Assembly (NCBI GenBank): GCA_023457255.1
Contig: JAEWMB010000026.1
Coordinates: forward strand, 186,001-250,000
Origin: Bacillota bacterium
Lineage (GTDB): Bacteria > Bacillota > Clostridia > Lachnospirales > Lachnospiraceae
Length of the DNA: 64,000 nucleotides
Reading direction: 5' to 3'
A model generated the notes under the pieces. It saw nothing but the letters and a program-made list of their open reading frames with translations. It ran no database searches and was not told the DNA's origin. This document shows positions 52,471-61,152 of the stretch, piece after piece (position 1 is the stretch's first letter; each line of letters starts with the position of its first letter). A program made the position numbers and the translations under genes.

Positions 52471-52588
52471 TTTGCAGTATAGTATAATGAAAGAGTTTAA
52501 GGAAGAATTGTGCAATAGTATGCGTCGCCTCCGGTTAAGATTCTTATAAACTTCTTCATAACGATATAAATCAGGAGTGGAGATTATC

Positions 52589-54190
52589 ATGCAGCAGAAT
52601 ATCTCAGAAAAAAAACTTAATCTTATTGCACAGAATAATTATAATATTTTAGTGAAATACTGCTCTGTTTTAGAAGAAGAAGGATACTGGGAACAGCCGC
52701 AGGGTTACCTGAATCAATCTATTTATGAAATCCTTGATCTATATCTTCAGTCTTGTCTGATTCATGTTGCTTATGTACTTTGTGCCTCCTTACAAGAAAA
52801 CCAGAAAAACTTACTGACAGCCTTAACTCAAACCAATCCGTTTGGAGTTTCTGCGGCAGAAGGAGTCAAAGAGCAAGCAAGAGCAGCTGCGGAAAAATTT
52901 TATCAATCACCTCCAATTTTGTTACAGCTATTTGGGTTGCGCGATACCAAGAAGAACACAGGTTTACTTGGTCTGTTTTTTGATGCTATTATCAATATCT
53001 TATTAGTGATGGCATACTTAAGTGCGGTGGAAACCGCTGTATATATGAGATGCCTGCAAGCATATTGTTCCAGTGTCAGCGTGTTTTTGCGTGGTGTTGA
53101 TTATACAACAACGATAGTGGATGAACGCTATTTGTTTAAGAAGGTCTGCGTTGGTGATTTAGAATCGAGTACGAAGCGATTGCTGGAGGCGGGGGAATCG
53201 TTTGAGGATTACCTAAAGATAAGTTTATACTATAAAGAAAAACAAAACATCAGCTATGCTCTGAAACAATTACCGCTGGAAGCAGCAGCCTTTTCGGAAA
53301 AAAAAGAGGAGCCGGTGCCTAACAGAACAAGTGTTAACGAGGCTTTTGAAAAAAAGGAAGAAGAGGAGCTTACCAATTTATTAAAGGAACTTGAGGAGTT
53401 GATTGGATTATCTGAGGTAAAAAAGGAGATAACTTCTTTAATTAACCTTATAAAAGTGAAGCGGTTACGTGAAAAATACCACTTACCCCAGCTTGAGATG
53501 TCTTATCATATGGTGTTTTCCGGTAGTCCCGGTACGGGAAAAACGACGGTTGCCCGCTTAGTAGCAAGAATATATAAAGAGCTTGGAATATTATCAAAAG
53601 GTAATTTGGTAGAGACCGACCGGGCAGGGTTAGTTGCCGGATATGTCGGACAAACAGCGCTTAAAGTGACGGAAGTCGTTGAGAGAGCAATTGGCGGTGT
53701 CTTGTTTATTGACGAAGCCTATGCACTGACACAAAGCATCGGTTCTAATGATTTTGGCGGGGAGGCGATTGATACCCTAGTTAAGTTGATGGAGGATCAT
53801 AGAGATAATTTAGTTGTAATTGTTGCCGGGTATACGGAAGAGATGAAGCAATTTTTACGTGCGAATACCGGGCTTGTCTCACGTTTTAATAAGTTTATAG
53901 AATTTCCGGATTATACAAAAGAAGAATTATTAGCTATACTTGAGGCTATGGCGAAAAAAAGTGGTTTTATTATAGAGGAAGATGCAATGCAAGTGATGAA
54001 TACGTATTTGGACGACTTACATTCCGAACAGAAAAAAGAATTTGGAAATGCAAGAGGAATACGAAATGTATTTGAAAAACTTGTAGTGAATCAGGCTAAT
54101 CGCATTATTACATACGAATCTCCTACTTTAGAGCAATTATCCATGATAATTCATAAGGATGTGGCTGCGCTTCTTAAAGAGGAGAGATAG
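52589..54190 (+). CDS. AAA+ ATPase of the SpoVK/CbxX family
   Basis: A 533-residue protein, starting at the ATG behind GGAG. The N-terminal 270 residues are helical and unlike known families. The C-terminal part is a CbxX/CfqX-type AAA+ domain: FSGSPGTGKTTVARLVAR (Walker A, near 309), GYVGQTALKV pore-loop region, GVLFIDEAYAL (Walker B, near 373), GYTEEMKQF, LVSRFNKFIEF (Arg finger region) and GNARGIRNVFEKL (sensor 2). SpoVK in Bacillus subtilis is a sporulation protein with this domain. The next gene follows after 12 bases, so it is in an operon with surface-glycan genes. Confidence 0.85.
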   Translation: MQQNISEKKLNLIAQNNYNILVKYCSVLEEEGYWEQPQGYLNQSIYEILDLYLQSCLIHVAYVLCASLQENQKNLLTALTQTNPFGVSAAEGVKEQARAAAEKFYQSPPILLQLFGLRDTKKNTGLLGLFFDAIINILLVMAYLSAVETAVYMRCLQAYCSSVSVFLRGVDYTTTIVDERYLFKKVCVGDLESSTKRLLEAGESFEDYLKISLYYKEKQNISYALKQLPLEAAAFSEKKEEPVPNRTSVNEAFEKKEEEELTNLLKELEELIGLSEVKKEITSLINLIKVKRLREKYHLPQLEMSYHMVFSGSPGTGKTTVARLVARIYKELGILSKGNLVETDRAGLVAGYVGQTALKVTEVVERAIGGVLFIDEAYALTQSIGSNDFGGEAIDTLVKLMEDHRDNLVVIVAGYTEEMKQFLRANTGLVSRFNKFIEFPDYTKEELLAILEAMAKKSGFIIEEDAMQVMNTYLDDLHSEQKKEFGNARGIRNVFEKLVVNQANRIITYESPTLEQLSMIIHKDVAALLKEER

Positions 54191-54201
54191 GAGGATACCC
54201 A

Positions 54202-56298
54202 TTGATAGCAGTACTATATCTGATGATATGTTTTACCACAGGATGTATGATATGCACCTTTGCATTTCCAAAATTAAAGGAGATGACAACAAAGACTTTT
54301 CGCGGCAATCCGCTGGAATTAAATCAGTATTTTGTTTTATTGCCGGCATGGTTTATTTCCGGAACCATTCTGGTAACCTGGCTTGTCTATATCTTAGCAC
54401 TTATATTTAAAAATAAGCCACAGCCGTTAATTTTTGCAAATGGAATCACAATGTCAATTTGTCTGGTGGTATCTGCATTATACTTGATAAAAAAATTTTG
54501 GACAATAAAGGTATTAAAGATGGCCCAAAGTACGAATGGGGATCGTAAAATGAGCTTAACAACCTTGGAATGGATCTTCTTAATTCTTGCAGCTTTTTTA
54601 TCAATTCAATTAATGTGGCAAACCCTATTTGCGGCACATGGGCAGTTATATGTCGGAAACTCTGTTTTTAGTGACTTTTCACCACACATCGGAATGGTAC
54701 GTTCGTTTTCTCATGGGAATAACTTTCCAACTAACTATTCTCATTTTGCCGGAAGTGATATCAGGTATCATTTTATGTTTCAGTTTTTAGTAGGCAACCT
54801 GGAGTTTTTGGGAATGAGACTGGATTATGCGTTTAATATTCCAAGTGCGATTGGATTAATCAGTGCATTTAGTTTACTGTATGTGCTAGGCTGTAAACTA
54901 GGTGGAAAACGTTCCATTGGATTTTTAAGCTGTTTGCTGTTTGCATTCCGTAGTTCACCAAGTTTATTTACGTATCTGGCTGAGCTGCCAAAAGGTACCG
55001 GTATCTTGGAAGCTTTAAAAGCAAATTCACAGTTCTTCTCCTATACGGCACACGAAGATTGGGGGTTGTGGAATCTAAATGTTTATTGTAATCAAAGACA
55101 TTTTGCATTTACGCTTCCGATTATGTTACTTATGCTGCTGTTGTTCATCCCACTTGCCTATGAAGGGTTATATCGTGTCTCTCAGGGTATGATGGCGGTT
55201 TCAAATAAGAAACAAGAGAGAGAGAGTATTTCAGCAGTACTTCATAGAGGAATTGAATTTTTTAAACTTCTGTTTTTACGATGGGAGGGATGGAAGGTTA
55301 AGGACATCAAGTTAGCAGTGATGGCAGGGCTTTTAATTGGGGCAATGGCTTTCTGGAATGGTGCTGTTACGATTGGTATCCTATTGGTATTGTTTGTTTT
55401 GGCTATGATCTCAGACCGTAGGCTGGAACTTTTTATAACCGCAGTGATTGCAGTTTTGTTATCTGTAATTCAGTCCGAAGTTTTTATATCCGGTTCTGCA
55501 ATCGAGACGAATTTTTTATTTGGTTTTATTGCTGATAATAAAACATTCTTTGGCAGTCTTGATTATATCAGAAGGCTGACGGGTATCTTATTCCCTATCC
55601 TGTTACTGTCGTTTTTAACATTAAAAGGGACAAGAAGGTGGATATTATTTTCATTTTTAGCACCCTTTATCTTTGCATTTACGATGTCATTGACTGTTGA
55701 TGTAACGGTAAATCACAAGTACATTATGATGTCACTTATGTTACTTGGTGTATTTGCAGCTATTTTTCTGGCTAAATTATTTGAGAATCGCAGTTTTTTC
55801 TTAAAATTGATCAGTGGAATTTTAGTAATCATGCTTACCTGTACCGGTTTCTATGAATATTTAGTTGTATTAAAGAAAAATAGCGGCAGTAATTATGTTG
55901 TATTAAATATGAAAGATAAAGTTACCGAATGGGTAATGGAGCATACAACTGCAGACGATATCATATTATCTCCGTATTATGCGTTAAATCAGGTTGTTCT
56001 TGGCGGAGGAATGCTGTATCTTGGGTGGCCATATTTTGGCTGGTCTGCCGGTTATGATACCGGAGGAAGACAGGAAATGGTGATAAGAATGTATGAAGCA
56101 GCCACCAGCGAAGAGTTAGAAGGCTTCGTGGAGCAGGAGGACATTCGTTTCATTATTGTTGATCGGGACGCCAGAACATCGGACCTTTATCTTGTGAATG
56201 AAGAGAATATTAAAAATACGTATCAGGCGGTATTTTCAGAAGGAGAAGGAGAATGGAATATCACGATTTATGATACGGCACGAAAAATAGCACAATAG
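54202..56298 (+). CDS. GT-C-like polytopic membrane protein
   Basis: A 698-residue membrane protein with about 13-14 helices. It starts at a TTG nine bases after AGGAGG, and the ribosome binding site overlaps the previous stop. The first external loop (FSDFSPHIGMVRSFSHGNN, near 157, and SDIRYHFMFQFLVGNLEFL) has the acidic, aromatic look of GT-C enzymes that use polyprenyl-phosphate sugars. A C-terminal extracytoplasmic domain (about 570-690) has STAP-like alpha/beta character. It resembles, and lies near, the DUF2298 protein at 58393. The donor and acceptor are unknown. A role in surface polysaccharide or protein glycosylation is inferred. Confidence 0.72.
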   Translation: MIAVLYLMICFTTGCMICTFAFPKLKEMTTKTFRGNPLELNQYFVLLPAWFISGTILVTWLVYILALIFKNKPQPLIFANGITMSICLVVSALYLIKKFWTIKVLKMAQSTNGDRKMSLTTLEWIFLILAAFLSIQLMWQTLFAAHGQLYVGNSVFSDFSPHIGMVRSFSHGNNFPTNYSHFAGSDIRYHFMFQFLVGNLEFLGMRLDYAFNIPSAIGLISAFSLLYVLGCKLGGKRSIGFLSCLLFAFRSSPSLFTYLAELPKGTGILEALKANSQFFSYTAHEDWGLWNLNVYCNQRHFAFTLPIMLLMLLLFIPLAYEGLYRVSQGMMAVSNKKQERESISAVLHRGIEFFKLLFLRWEGWKVKDIKLAVMAGLLIGAMAFWNGAVTIGILLVLFVLAMISDRRLELFITAVIAVLLSVIQSEVFISGSAIETNFLFGFIADNKTFFGSLDYIRRLTGILFPILLLSFLTLKGTRRWILFSFLAPFIFAFTMSLTVDVTVNHKYIMMSLMLLGVFAAIFLAKLFENRSFFLKLISGILVIMLTCTGFYEYLVVLKKNSGSNYVVLNMKDKVTEWVMEHTTADDIILSPYYALNQVVLGGGMLYLGWPYFGWSAGYDTGGRQEMVIRMYEAATSEELEGFVEQEDIRFIIVDRDARTSDLYLVNEENIKNTYQAVFSEGEGEWNITIYDTARKIAQ

Positions 56299-56315
56299 GA
56301 AAGTGAGGAGGCTTC

Positions 56316-57413
56316 ATGAAATATAAGAATGTAGTAGTTGGAGCAGGATTAGCAGGATTAACAATTGCGCAGTGTATTGCCAAAGAGTGGCAGGAAGAAG
56401 TGTTAGTAATTGAGAAAAGGGGCCATATCGGAGGAAATGTCTATGATTCCTACAATGAAGATGGTATCTTAATCCATAATTATGGACCGCATATCTTCCA
56501 CACAAATGACAGAGAGGTTTATGAGTACTTAAGCCAGTTTACAAAGTGGAATGATTTTTGGCACAGGGTATTGACTTATGTGGATGGGAACTTAATTCCG
56601 ATGCCGATTACGGTAGAAACAATTAATAAATTATATAATTTGAATCTTTCCTGTGAAGAGGTAGAAGAGTTTATAAAAAAACAAGCAGTTGCGGTTGATG
56701 AGATTAAAACCAGTAAAGATGTGGCATTATCTAAGGTAGGAGTCGACATCTATGAAAAATTCTTTGAAAATTATACGAAGAAGCAATGGGGAATTGATCC
56801 GGGTGAAATTGATACCTCAGTGATTAGCCGCATTCCTATCCGTTATAACCGTGATACCAGATATTTTACCGACCGTTATCAAGGTATGCCAAAGCATGGT
56901 TATACTAAGATGTGTGAAAACATGATAGCTGATAAAAAGATAAAGATATTATTGAATACGGATTATAAAGAAATTATTGAAGATTTAGACTATGAATTAT
57001 TAATCTACACAGGACCTACGGATTATTTTTATGATTATAAGCATGGAAAATTAGCATATCGGAGCATTGATTTTAAATTCGAAACAATGGATTGTGAGAA
57101 GTACCAGGAGGCTCCGGTAGTTAATTATCCGAATGATTATGATTTTACCAGAATTACAGAGTTTAAACAGATGACATGGCAAGAACATAAGAAGACAACG
57201 ATACTAAAGGAATTTCCAGGTTCGGAGGGAGAACCTTATTATCCTTTCCCTACGAAAGAATGCAAGGAACAATTCGCTTTATATCAGGAAGATATGAAGA
57301 AAGAAACTAAGGTGCACTTCTTAGGAAGACTTGCAGAATATCGCTATTACAATATGGACGCAGTTGTAAGAAGCGCATTGGATTTATTCCAGTCTTTCGA
57401 AAAAAAGAATTAG
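56316..57413 (+). CDS. glf: UDP-galactopyranose mutase
   Basis: A 365-residue flavoenzyme that converts UDP-galactopyranose to UDP-galactofuranose, the donor for galactofuranose glycans. The FAD fold begins NVVVGAGLAGLTIAQCIA, with RGHIGGNVYDSY near 34. The active-site region IHNYGPHIFHTNDREV (about 50-65), NYTKKQWGIDPGEID near 149, RIPIRYNRDTRYFTDRY and the C-terminal LGRLAEYRYYNMD carry the conserved Arg, Tyr and His residues. GAGGAGG precedes the ATG. The gene lies within a cluster of glycosyltransferases, so galactofuranose is probably part of the surface polymer. Confidence 0.95.
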   Translation: MKYKNVVVGAGLAGLTIAQCIAKEWQEEVLVIEKRGHIGGNVYDSYNEDGILIHNYGPHIFHTNDREVYEYLSQFTKWNDFWHRVLTYVDGNLIPMPITVETINKLYNLNLSCEEVEEFIKKQAVAVDEIKTSKDVALSKVGVDIYEKFFENYTKKQWGIDPGEIDTSVISRIPIRYNRDTRYFTDRYQGMPKHGYTKMCENMIADKKIKILLNTDYKEIIEDLDYELLIYTGPTDYFYDYKHGKLAYRSIDFKFETMDCEKYQEAPVVNYPNDYDFTRITEFKQMTWQEHKKTTILKEFPGSEGEPYYPFPTKECKEQFALYQEDMKKETKVHFLGRLAEYRYYNMDAVVRSALDLFQSFEKKN

Positions 57414-57535
57414 CAAAACCTATAGTGGGATCTAGATATGCGAAGATAGCATTCGTATGTATAGAGGTTAGTGTGCAGGCAGTTTCACTAACTTCTTGTT
57501 CCAATAATCAGAGTAGCGGTGCAAAAGGCGTACCT

Positions 57536-57566
57536 TTATCAGAATTTGCCCGGCAATTTCTGATAA
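57536..57566. repeat. 31-bp palindrome (ttatcagaa...ttctgataa)
   Basis: Fifteen-base arms, ttatcagaatttgcc and ggcaatttctgataa, pair with one mismatch around a single C. It lies between glf and the next GT2 gene, with no T-run. Its outer nine bases are identical to those of the tandem hairpins at 34.6-34.8 kb. Confidence 0.7.
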
Positions 57567-57608
57567 GCTGTATTATGAGTATTAATTATGAATGGAGATG
57601 GGGAGCAA

Positions 57609-58316
57609 ATGGACAAACTATACATTGTAATTCCTGCATATAATGAAGAAGAAAACATCGAGAAGGTAGTAAAAGAGTGGTATCCGGTGGTAGAAAAGAT
57701 AGGAAATGGCAGCAAGTTGGTTGTGATGGATGATGGAAGTAAAGATCACACTTATGAGCTGATGAAAAAATTAGCCAGGGATCTTCCTGCTTTTGAGCCG
57801 GTTACAAAACCGAATGGCGGTCACGGCGCTACGGTGTTGTATGGATATCATTATGCTATTAAGGCCGGTGCTGACTATGTCTTCCAGACAGATTCTGACG
57901 GTCAGACCTTACCACAGGAGTTCTGGGATTTTTGGAAATTAAGAGAGCAGTATGCAATGGTGATTGGACATCGAAGAGGCAGACAAGATGGATTATCCAG
58001 AGTATTCGTTACAAAAACTTTAAAGGTTGTATGCAGAATATGTTTCCGTGTAAAAGTAACGGATGCCAATACACCATTTCGTCTGATGAAAGCAGATATA
58101 TTAAAAGAGCAATTAAAACTTGTTCCGGAAAATTTTAATTTATCGAATGTTATTATATCGGTAATTTATGCAAAGAAGAAGTTACCGGTTCTTTACCTGC
58201 CAATTACGTTCCGCCCTCGTCAAGGTGGTGTGAATTCAATTAATTTTAAAAAGATTGTAAAGATTGGGAAAAAGGCTTATAAGGATTTTGTACAAATAAA
58301 TAAATGCCTTAAATAA
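57609..58316 (+). CDS. Family 2 glycosyltransferase, polyprenyl-phosphate sugar synthase type
   Basis: A 235-residue soluble GT2. I start it at the ATG at 57609 with GGGGAG just upstream. YIVIPAYNEEENIEKVV, LVVMDDGSKDHTYELM (UDP site), PNGGHGATVLYGYHYAI and TDSDGQTLPQEF (DxD near 98) are typical of the DPM1-like branch. TFRPRQGGVNSINF near 205 closes the domain. It would charge a carrier lipid for the GT-C-like membrane proteins on either side. Confidence 0.88.
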   Translation: MDKLYIVIPAYNEEENIEKVVKEWYPVVEKIGNGSKLVVMDDGSKDHTYELMKKLARDLPAFEPVTKPNGGHGATVLYGYHYAIKAGADYVFQTDSDGQTLPQEFWDFWKLREQYAMVIGHRRGRQDGLSRVFVTKTLKVVCRICFRVKVTDANTPFRLMKADILKEQLKLVPENFNLSNVIISVIYAKKKLPVLYLPITFRPRQGGVNSINFKKIVKIGKKAYKDFVQINKCLK

Positions 58317-58331
58317 GCTGGTAAAGAGAAA

Positions 58332-58367
58332 TGCAGGGTGAAAAAATCAAAGGTTTTTCACCCTGCA
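58332..58367 (+). terminator. Perfect 14-bp hairpin before the DUF2298 gene
   Basis: tgcagggtgaaaaa (58332-58345) and tttttcaccctgca (58354-58367) pair fully around an 8-base loop. The 3' T-run is within the stem, so it may act as a terminator or as an mRNA processing or stability element inside the operon. Confidence 0.6.
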
Positions 58368-58392
58368 GTAAATAAACGGAGGTTAGGAGTGT

Positions 58393-60924
58393 ATGAACAA
58401 ACGGAACAAACAAGGGAATAATACAGGAATTATCATATCCTATGTGATACGATTCCTAGTATTATTGATAGCACTTGTTATAGGGAAAAAGTTACTGAAA
58501 GGGGATTTTACTCCCTTTCTTTCTTGGTGGTTGACTTTATTTGCGATTACCATTACGTTTTATCCACTGATTGGGGTATTGTTTAAAAGTTTTCATGACA
58601 GTGGCTGGATTTTTTCAAAGGCGATTGGCATTGCAGTTGCCGGCTGGGTACTATGGTATTTATCCTCTCTGCGTTTGTTGAAATTTACCAGGGAGAATGC
58701 GATAATAACGCTTGCGGTTTGCTTTTTTATTAATCTCCTTATTGTAGGCTTATCATATTATTTGAGAAACCGGGGAGAAGAGAGAAAGAGTAGTTTGAAT
58801 GACTGGTATCAAGTTGATGTAAATAAAGTGAAATCCATTCTTACCATAGAAATCATGTTTTTTGTCATGTTTTTATTCTGGTGCTATGCAAGAGGATTTA
58901 AACCGGAAGCATACGGTACGGAGAAAATGATGGATTACGGATTTATGACCAGTATGATGAGAACGGAGTATATGCCGCCGGCTGATACCTGGTTTTCCGG
59001 GGGAAGCATCAACTACTATTATCTCGGACAATACCTTGGCACCTACCTCTCAAAGCTAAGTGGTACGGGTGTGGAATATGGCTATAATCTAATGCTTATG
59101 ACCTTATCCGGTATTGCCTTTACGCAATGCTATTCTATTATGTACAATGTGACGAAAAACTTTCTGCAGGATAGTACCCTTCGTAAAAGAAAAACTGCCG
59201 GAGGCAATTTTGTTCTGGCAAAGTGCGGCAGAAAGGGGGCATGGTGCACTCTATCGGGTCTAATCTCAGGCTTTGCAGTTGTTTTCGCCGGAAATATGCA
59301 TTATCCTATTTATAAACATATAAAACCATGGATTGAAAAGATGTCAGGCAAGGAAGTTTCAAGCTATTGGTTTCCAAGTTCAACCCGTTATATTGGGTAT
59401 GACCCGGTCGTGGAAAGGGATCAGACCATTCATGAGTTTCCGGCCTATTCCTTTGTCCTTGGGGATTTGCATGCCCATGTGATTAATATTATTTTTGTCC
59501 TTGCTGTTTTAGGGCTATTATTTGCCTGGTTATTATATCGTAAGCAAAGAATGGATGATCTTCGATACGGAGTTACGATACAAAAACCAAATTTTTTACA
59601 GGAAGCCTTTCATCCGATTATCTTGTTACTGGGATTTTTTATTGGTTTATTCCATATGACAAATTTTTGGGACTTTCCAATCTATTTTGTCGTAGCGGGA
59701 GCAGTAATTCTTTTTTCTAATTTGGTGTTGTATCAGTTTTCAAGACTAGCACTTATATTAACTGCGGCACAAGCAGTAATTATCGTATTAATATCCAGTG
59801 TGGTATGCAAACCCTTCACAGAGAGTTTCGACCAAATCTCTACCAGTATACTTATAACAGAAGCCAGGTCAATGTTTCATCAGATGATTGTATTGTGGGG
59901 ACTTCCCTTTGTTCTTTGCGGCTATTATGTAATTACGAGATACCGTGATTTGAAAAAAGAAGGTTTTATTACCAAAAAGAAAGTAAGCTATAAAAAGTTA
60001 AAGCTGGAACGAAATGCGGAAAAACGAGCAAAATATGAGAATTTTGCTGGGAATCGCTTTCAAAAACTAATGCTGAGCTATGAAACTACGGTAACTTATG
60101 GCGGTGAGAAGAATAAACTTTTCCAATGGATTGAAAGTCTTCAAATTGCAGACTTATTTATTGTTATCCTATCACTATGTGCGATGGGACTTATTATTCT
60201 TCCGGAGATTATCTATGTGAAGGATATCTATCCCAGCCATAAGCGTGCCAATACCATGTTTAAATTAACCTATCAGGGATTTATTATGTTTGGTCTGTGT
60301 TTTGGTTATATCCTGGTTCGATTTATTCGTTTTGGCAGAACTAACTTAAGAAAGACAGTTGCCGTGGCTGGTCTGCTTCTGCTGCTTTGGACTACCGGCT
60401 ATAGTGCAACAGCTATAAATTCCTGGTTTGGTGATATCCGCAAACCGCAAAATTACAAAGGGCTGGATGCCTCTGCCTTTATGGAAAAGGAAAATACGGA
60501 TGACTTTTTAGCGACGAATTGGCTGAACGAAAATATTACAGGACAGCCGGTTGTTCTGGAAGCAAATGGAGACAGCTATACTTTTTATCAGCGTGTGTCT
60601 GTTATAACCGGACTTCCGACTATCCTTGGCTGGAGAACTCATGAGTGGCTATGGCGCTCCGGAGCGGATACCGGAATACCACCGGAAGTTGAGGAACGGG
60701 AAAAGGTAATCGAACTGATTTATACTTCTTTGAATGAGAATGAAATAAAAGAGAAATTACGGGAGTATCAAGTGGAATATATTTATGTTGGTAAGCTGGA
60801 AGCTGAAAAATTTGGTTCACAAAATCATGAACTCCTTAAAACCTTAGGAGATATTGTATTCTCAATAGATTCTCGTCCGGAAAAAGATTATGAGACGTTT
60901 CTTGTACGTATTAATCTTGAATAA
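58393..60924 (+). CDS. DUF2298 polytopic membrane protein (GT-C-like)
   Basis: An 843-residue membrane protein with about 16 helices. The first large external loop has the DUF2298 signature: EYMPPADTWFSGGSINYYYL near 195-214. A second conserved block, EFPAYSFVLGDLHAHV near 353-368, follows. These acidic and His residues, facing outward, resemble the catalytic loops of GT-C enzymes. The C-terminal 150 residues (about 690-840, TDDFLATNWLNENITGQPVV, and LGWRTHEWLWRSG) form a further extracytoplasmic domain. AACGGAGG precedes the ATG. It ends the glycan operon before a strong hairpin. The substrate is unknown. Confidence 0.85.
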   Translation: MNKRNKQGNNTGIIISYVIRFLVLLIALVIGKKLLKGDFTPFLSWWLTLFAITITFYPLIGVLFKSFHDSGWIFSKAIGIAVAGWVLWYLSSLRLLKFTRENAIITLAVCFFINLLIVGLSYYLRNRGEERKSSLNDWYQVDVNKVKSILTIEIMFFVMFLFWCYARGFKPEAYGTEKMMDYGFMTSMMRTEYMPPADTWFSGGSINYYYLGQYLGTYLSKLSGTGVEYGYNLMLMTLSGIAFTQCYSIMYNVTKNFLQDSTLRKRKTAGGNFVLAKCGRKGAWCTLSGLISGFAVVFAGNMHYPIYKHIKPWIEKMSGKEVSSYWFPSSTRYIGYDPVVERDQTIHEFPAYSFVLGDLHAHVINIIFVLAVLGLLFAWLLYRKQRMDDLRYGVTIQKPNFLQEAFHPIILLLGFFIGLFHMTNFWDFPIYFVVAGAVILFSNLVLYQFSRLALILTAAQAVIIVLISSVVCKPFTESFDQISTSILITEARSMFHQMIVLWGLPFVLCGYYVITRYRDLKKEGFITKKKVSYKKLKLERNAEKRAKYENFAGNRFQKLMLSYETTVTYGGEKNKLFQWIESLQIADLFIVILSLCAMGLIILPEIIYVKDIYPSHKRANTMFKLTYQGFIMFGLCFGYILVRFIRFGRTNLRKTVAVAGLLLLLWTTGYSATAINSWFGDIRKPQNYKGLDASAFMEKENTDDFLATNWLNENITGQPVVLEANGDSYTFYQRVSVITGLPTILGWRTHEWLWRSGADTGIPPEVEEREKVIELIYTSLNENEIKEKLREYQVEYIYVGKLEAEKFGSQNHELLKTLGDIVFSIDSRPEKDYETFLVRINLE

Positions 60925-60933
60925 GAGAAAGTC

Positions 60934-60976
60934 TTTGTAAAAAGGCAGTAATATCAAGATACCTTGTTTTTACAAA
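60934..60976 (+). terminator. Terminator after the DUF2298 gene
   Basis: tttgtaaaaa (60934-60943) pairs with tttttacaaa (60967-60976), extended inward by imperfect pairing (ggca / taccttg). It is followed at once by the miniature palindrome at 60984. Confidence 0.6.
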
Positions 60977-60983
60977 TCAAACT

Positions 60984-61034
60984 AAATTGCACCCAAATGT
61001 TAGACAAATACAACTAACAATTGAGGTGTAATTT
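60984..61034. repeat. Miniature palindrome resembling paired IS150-group ends
   Basis: A 51-bp near-palindrome: aaattgcacccaaatgttag on the left and ctaacaattgaggtgtaattt on the right, with a 10-base centre. The tgcacccaaatgttagaca-like end is, from memory, the terminal-repeat style of IS150-group IS3 elements. No transposase lies between the ends. It resembles in design the 49-bp palindrome at 10633-10681, though with different sequence. Confidence 0.55.
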
Positions 61035-61152
61035 TTTTAATAATTTATTTTGCAGCAGATAAGTGTTTTACTAGAATTACACCTACCTTTTACTTTAAGT
61101 AAAAGGTTTCATATGATATAATACAAGCATCAAAATGTATTGGGAGGGTTCC

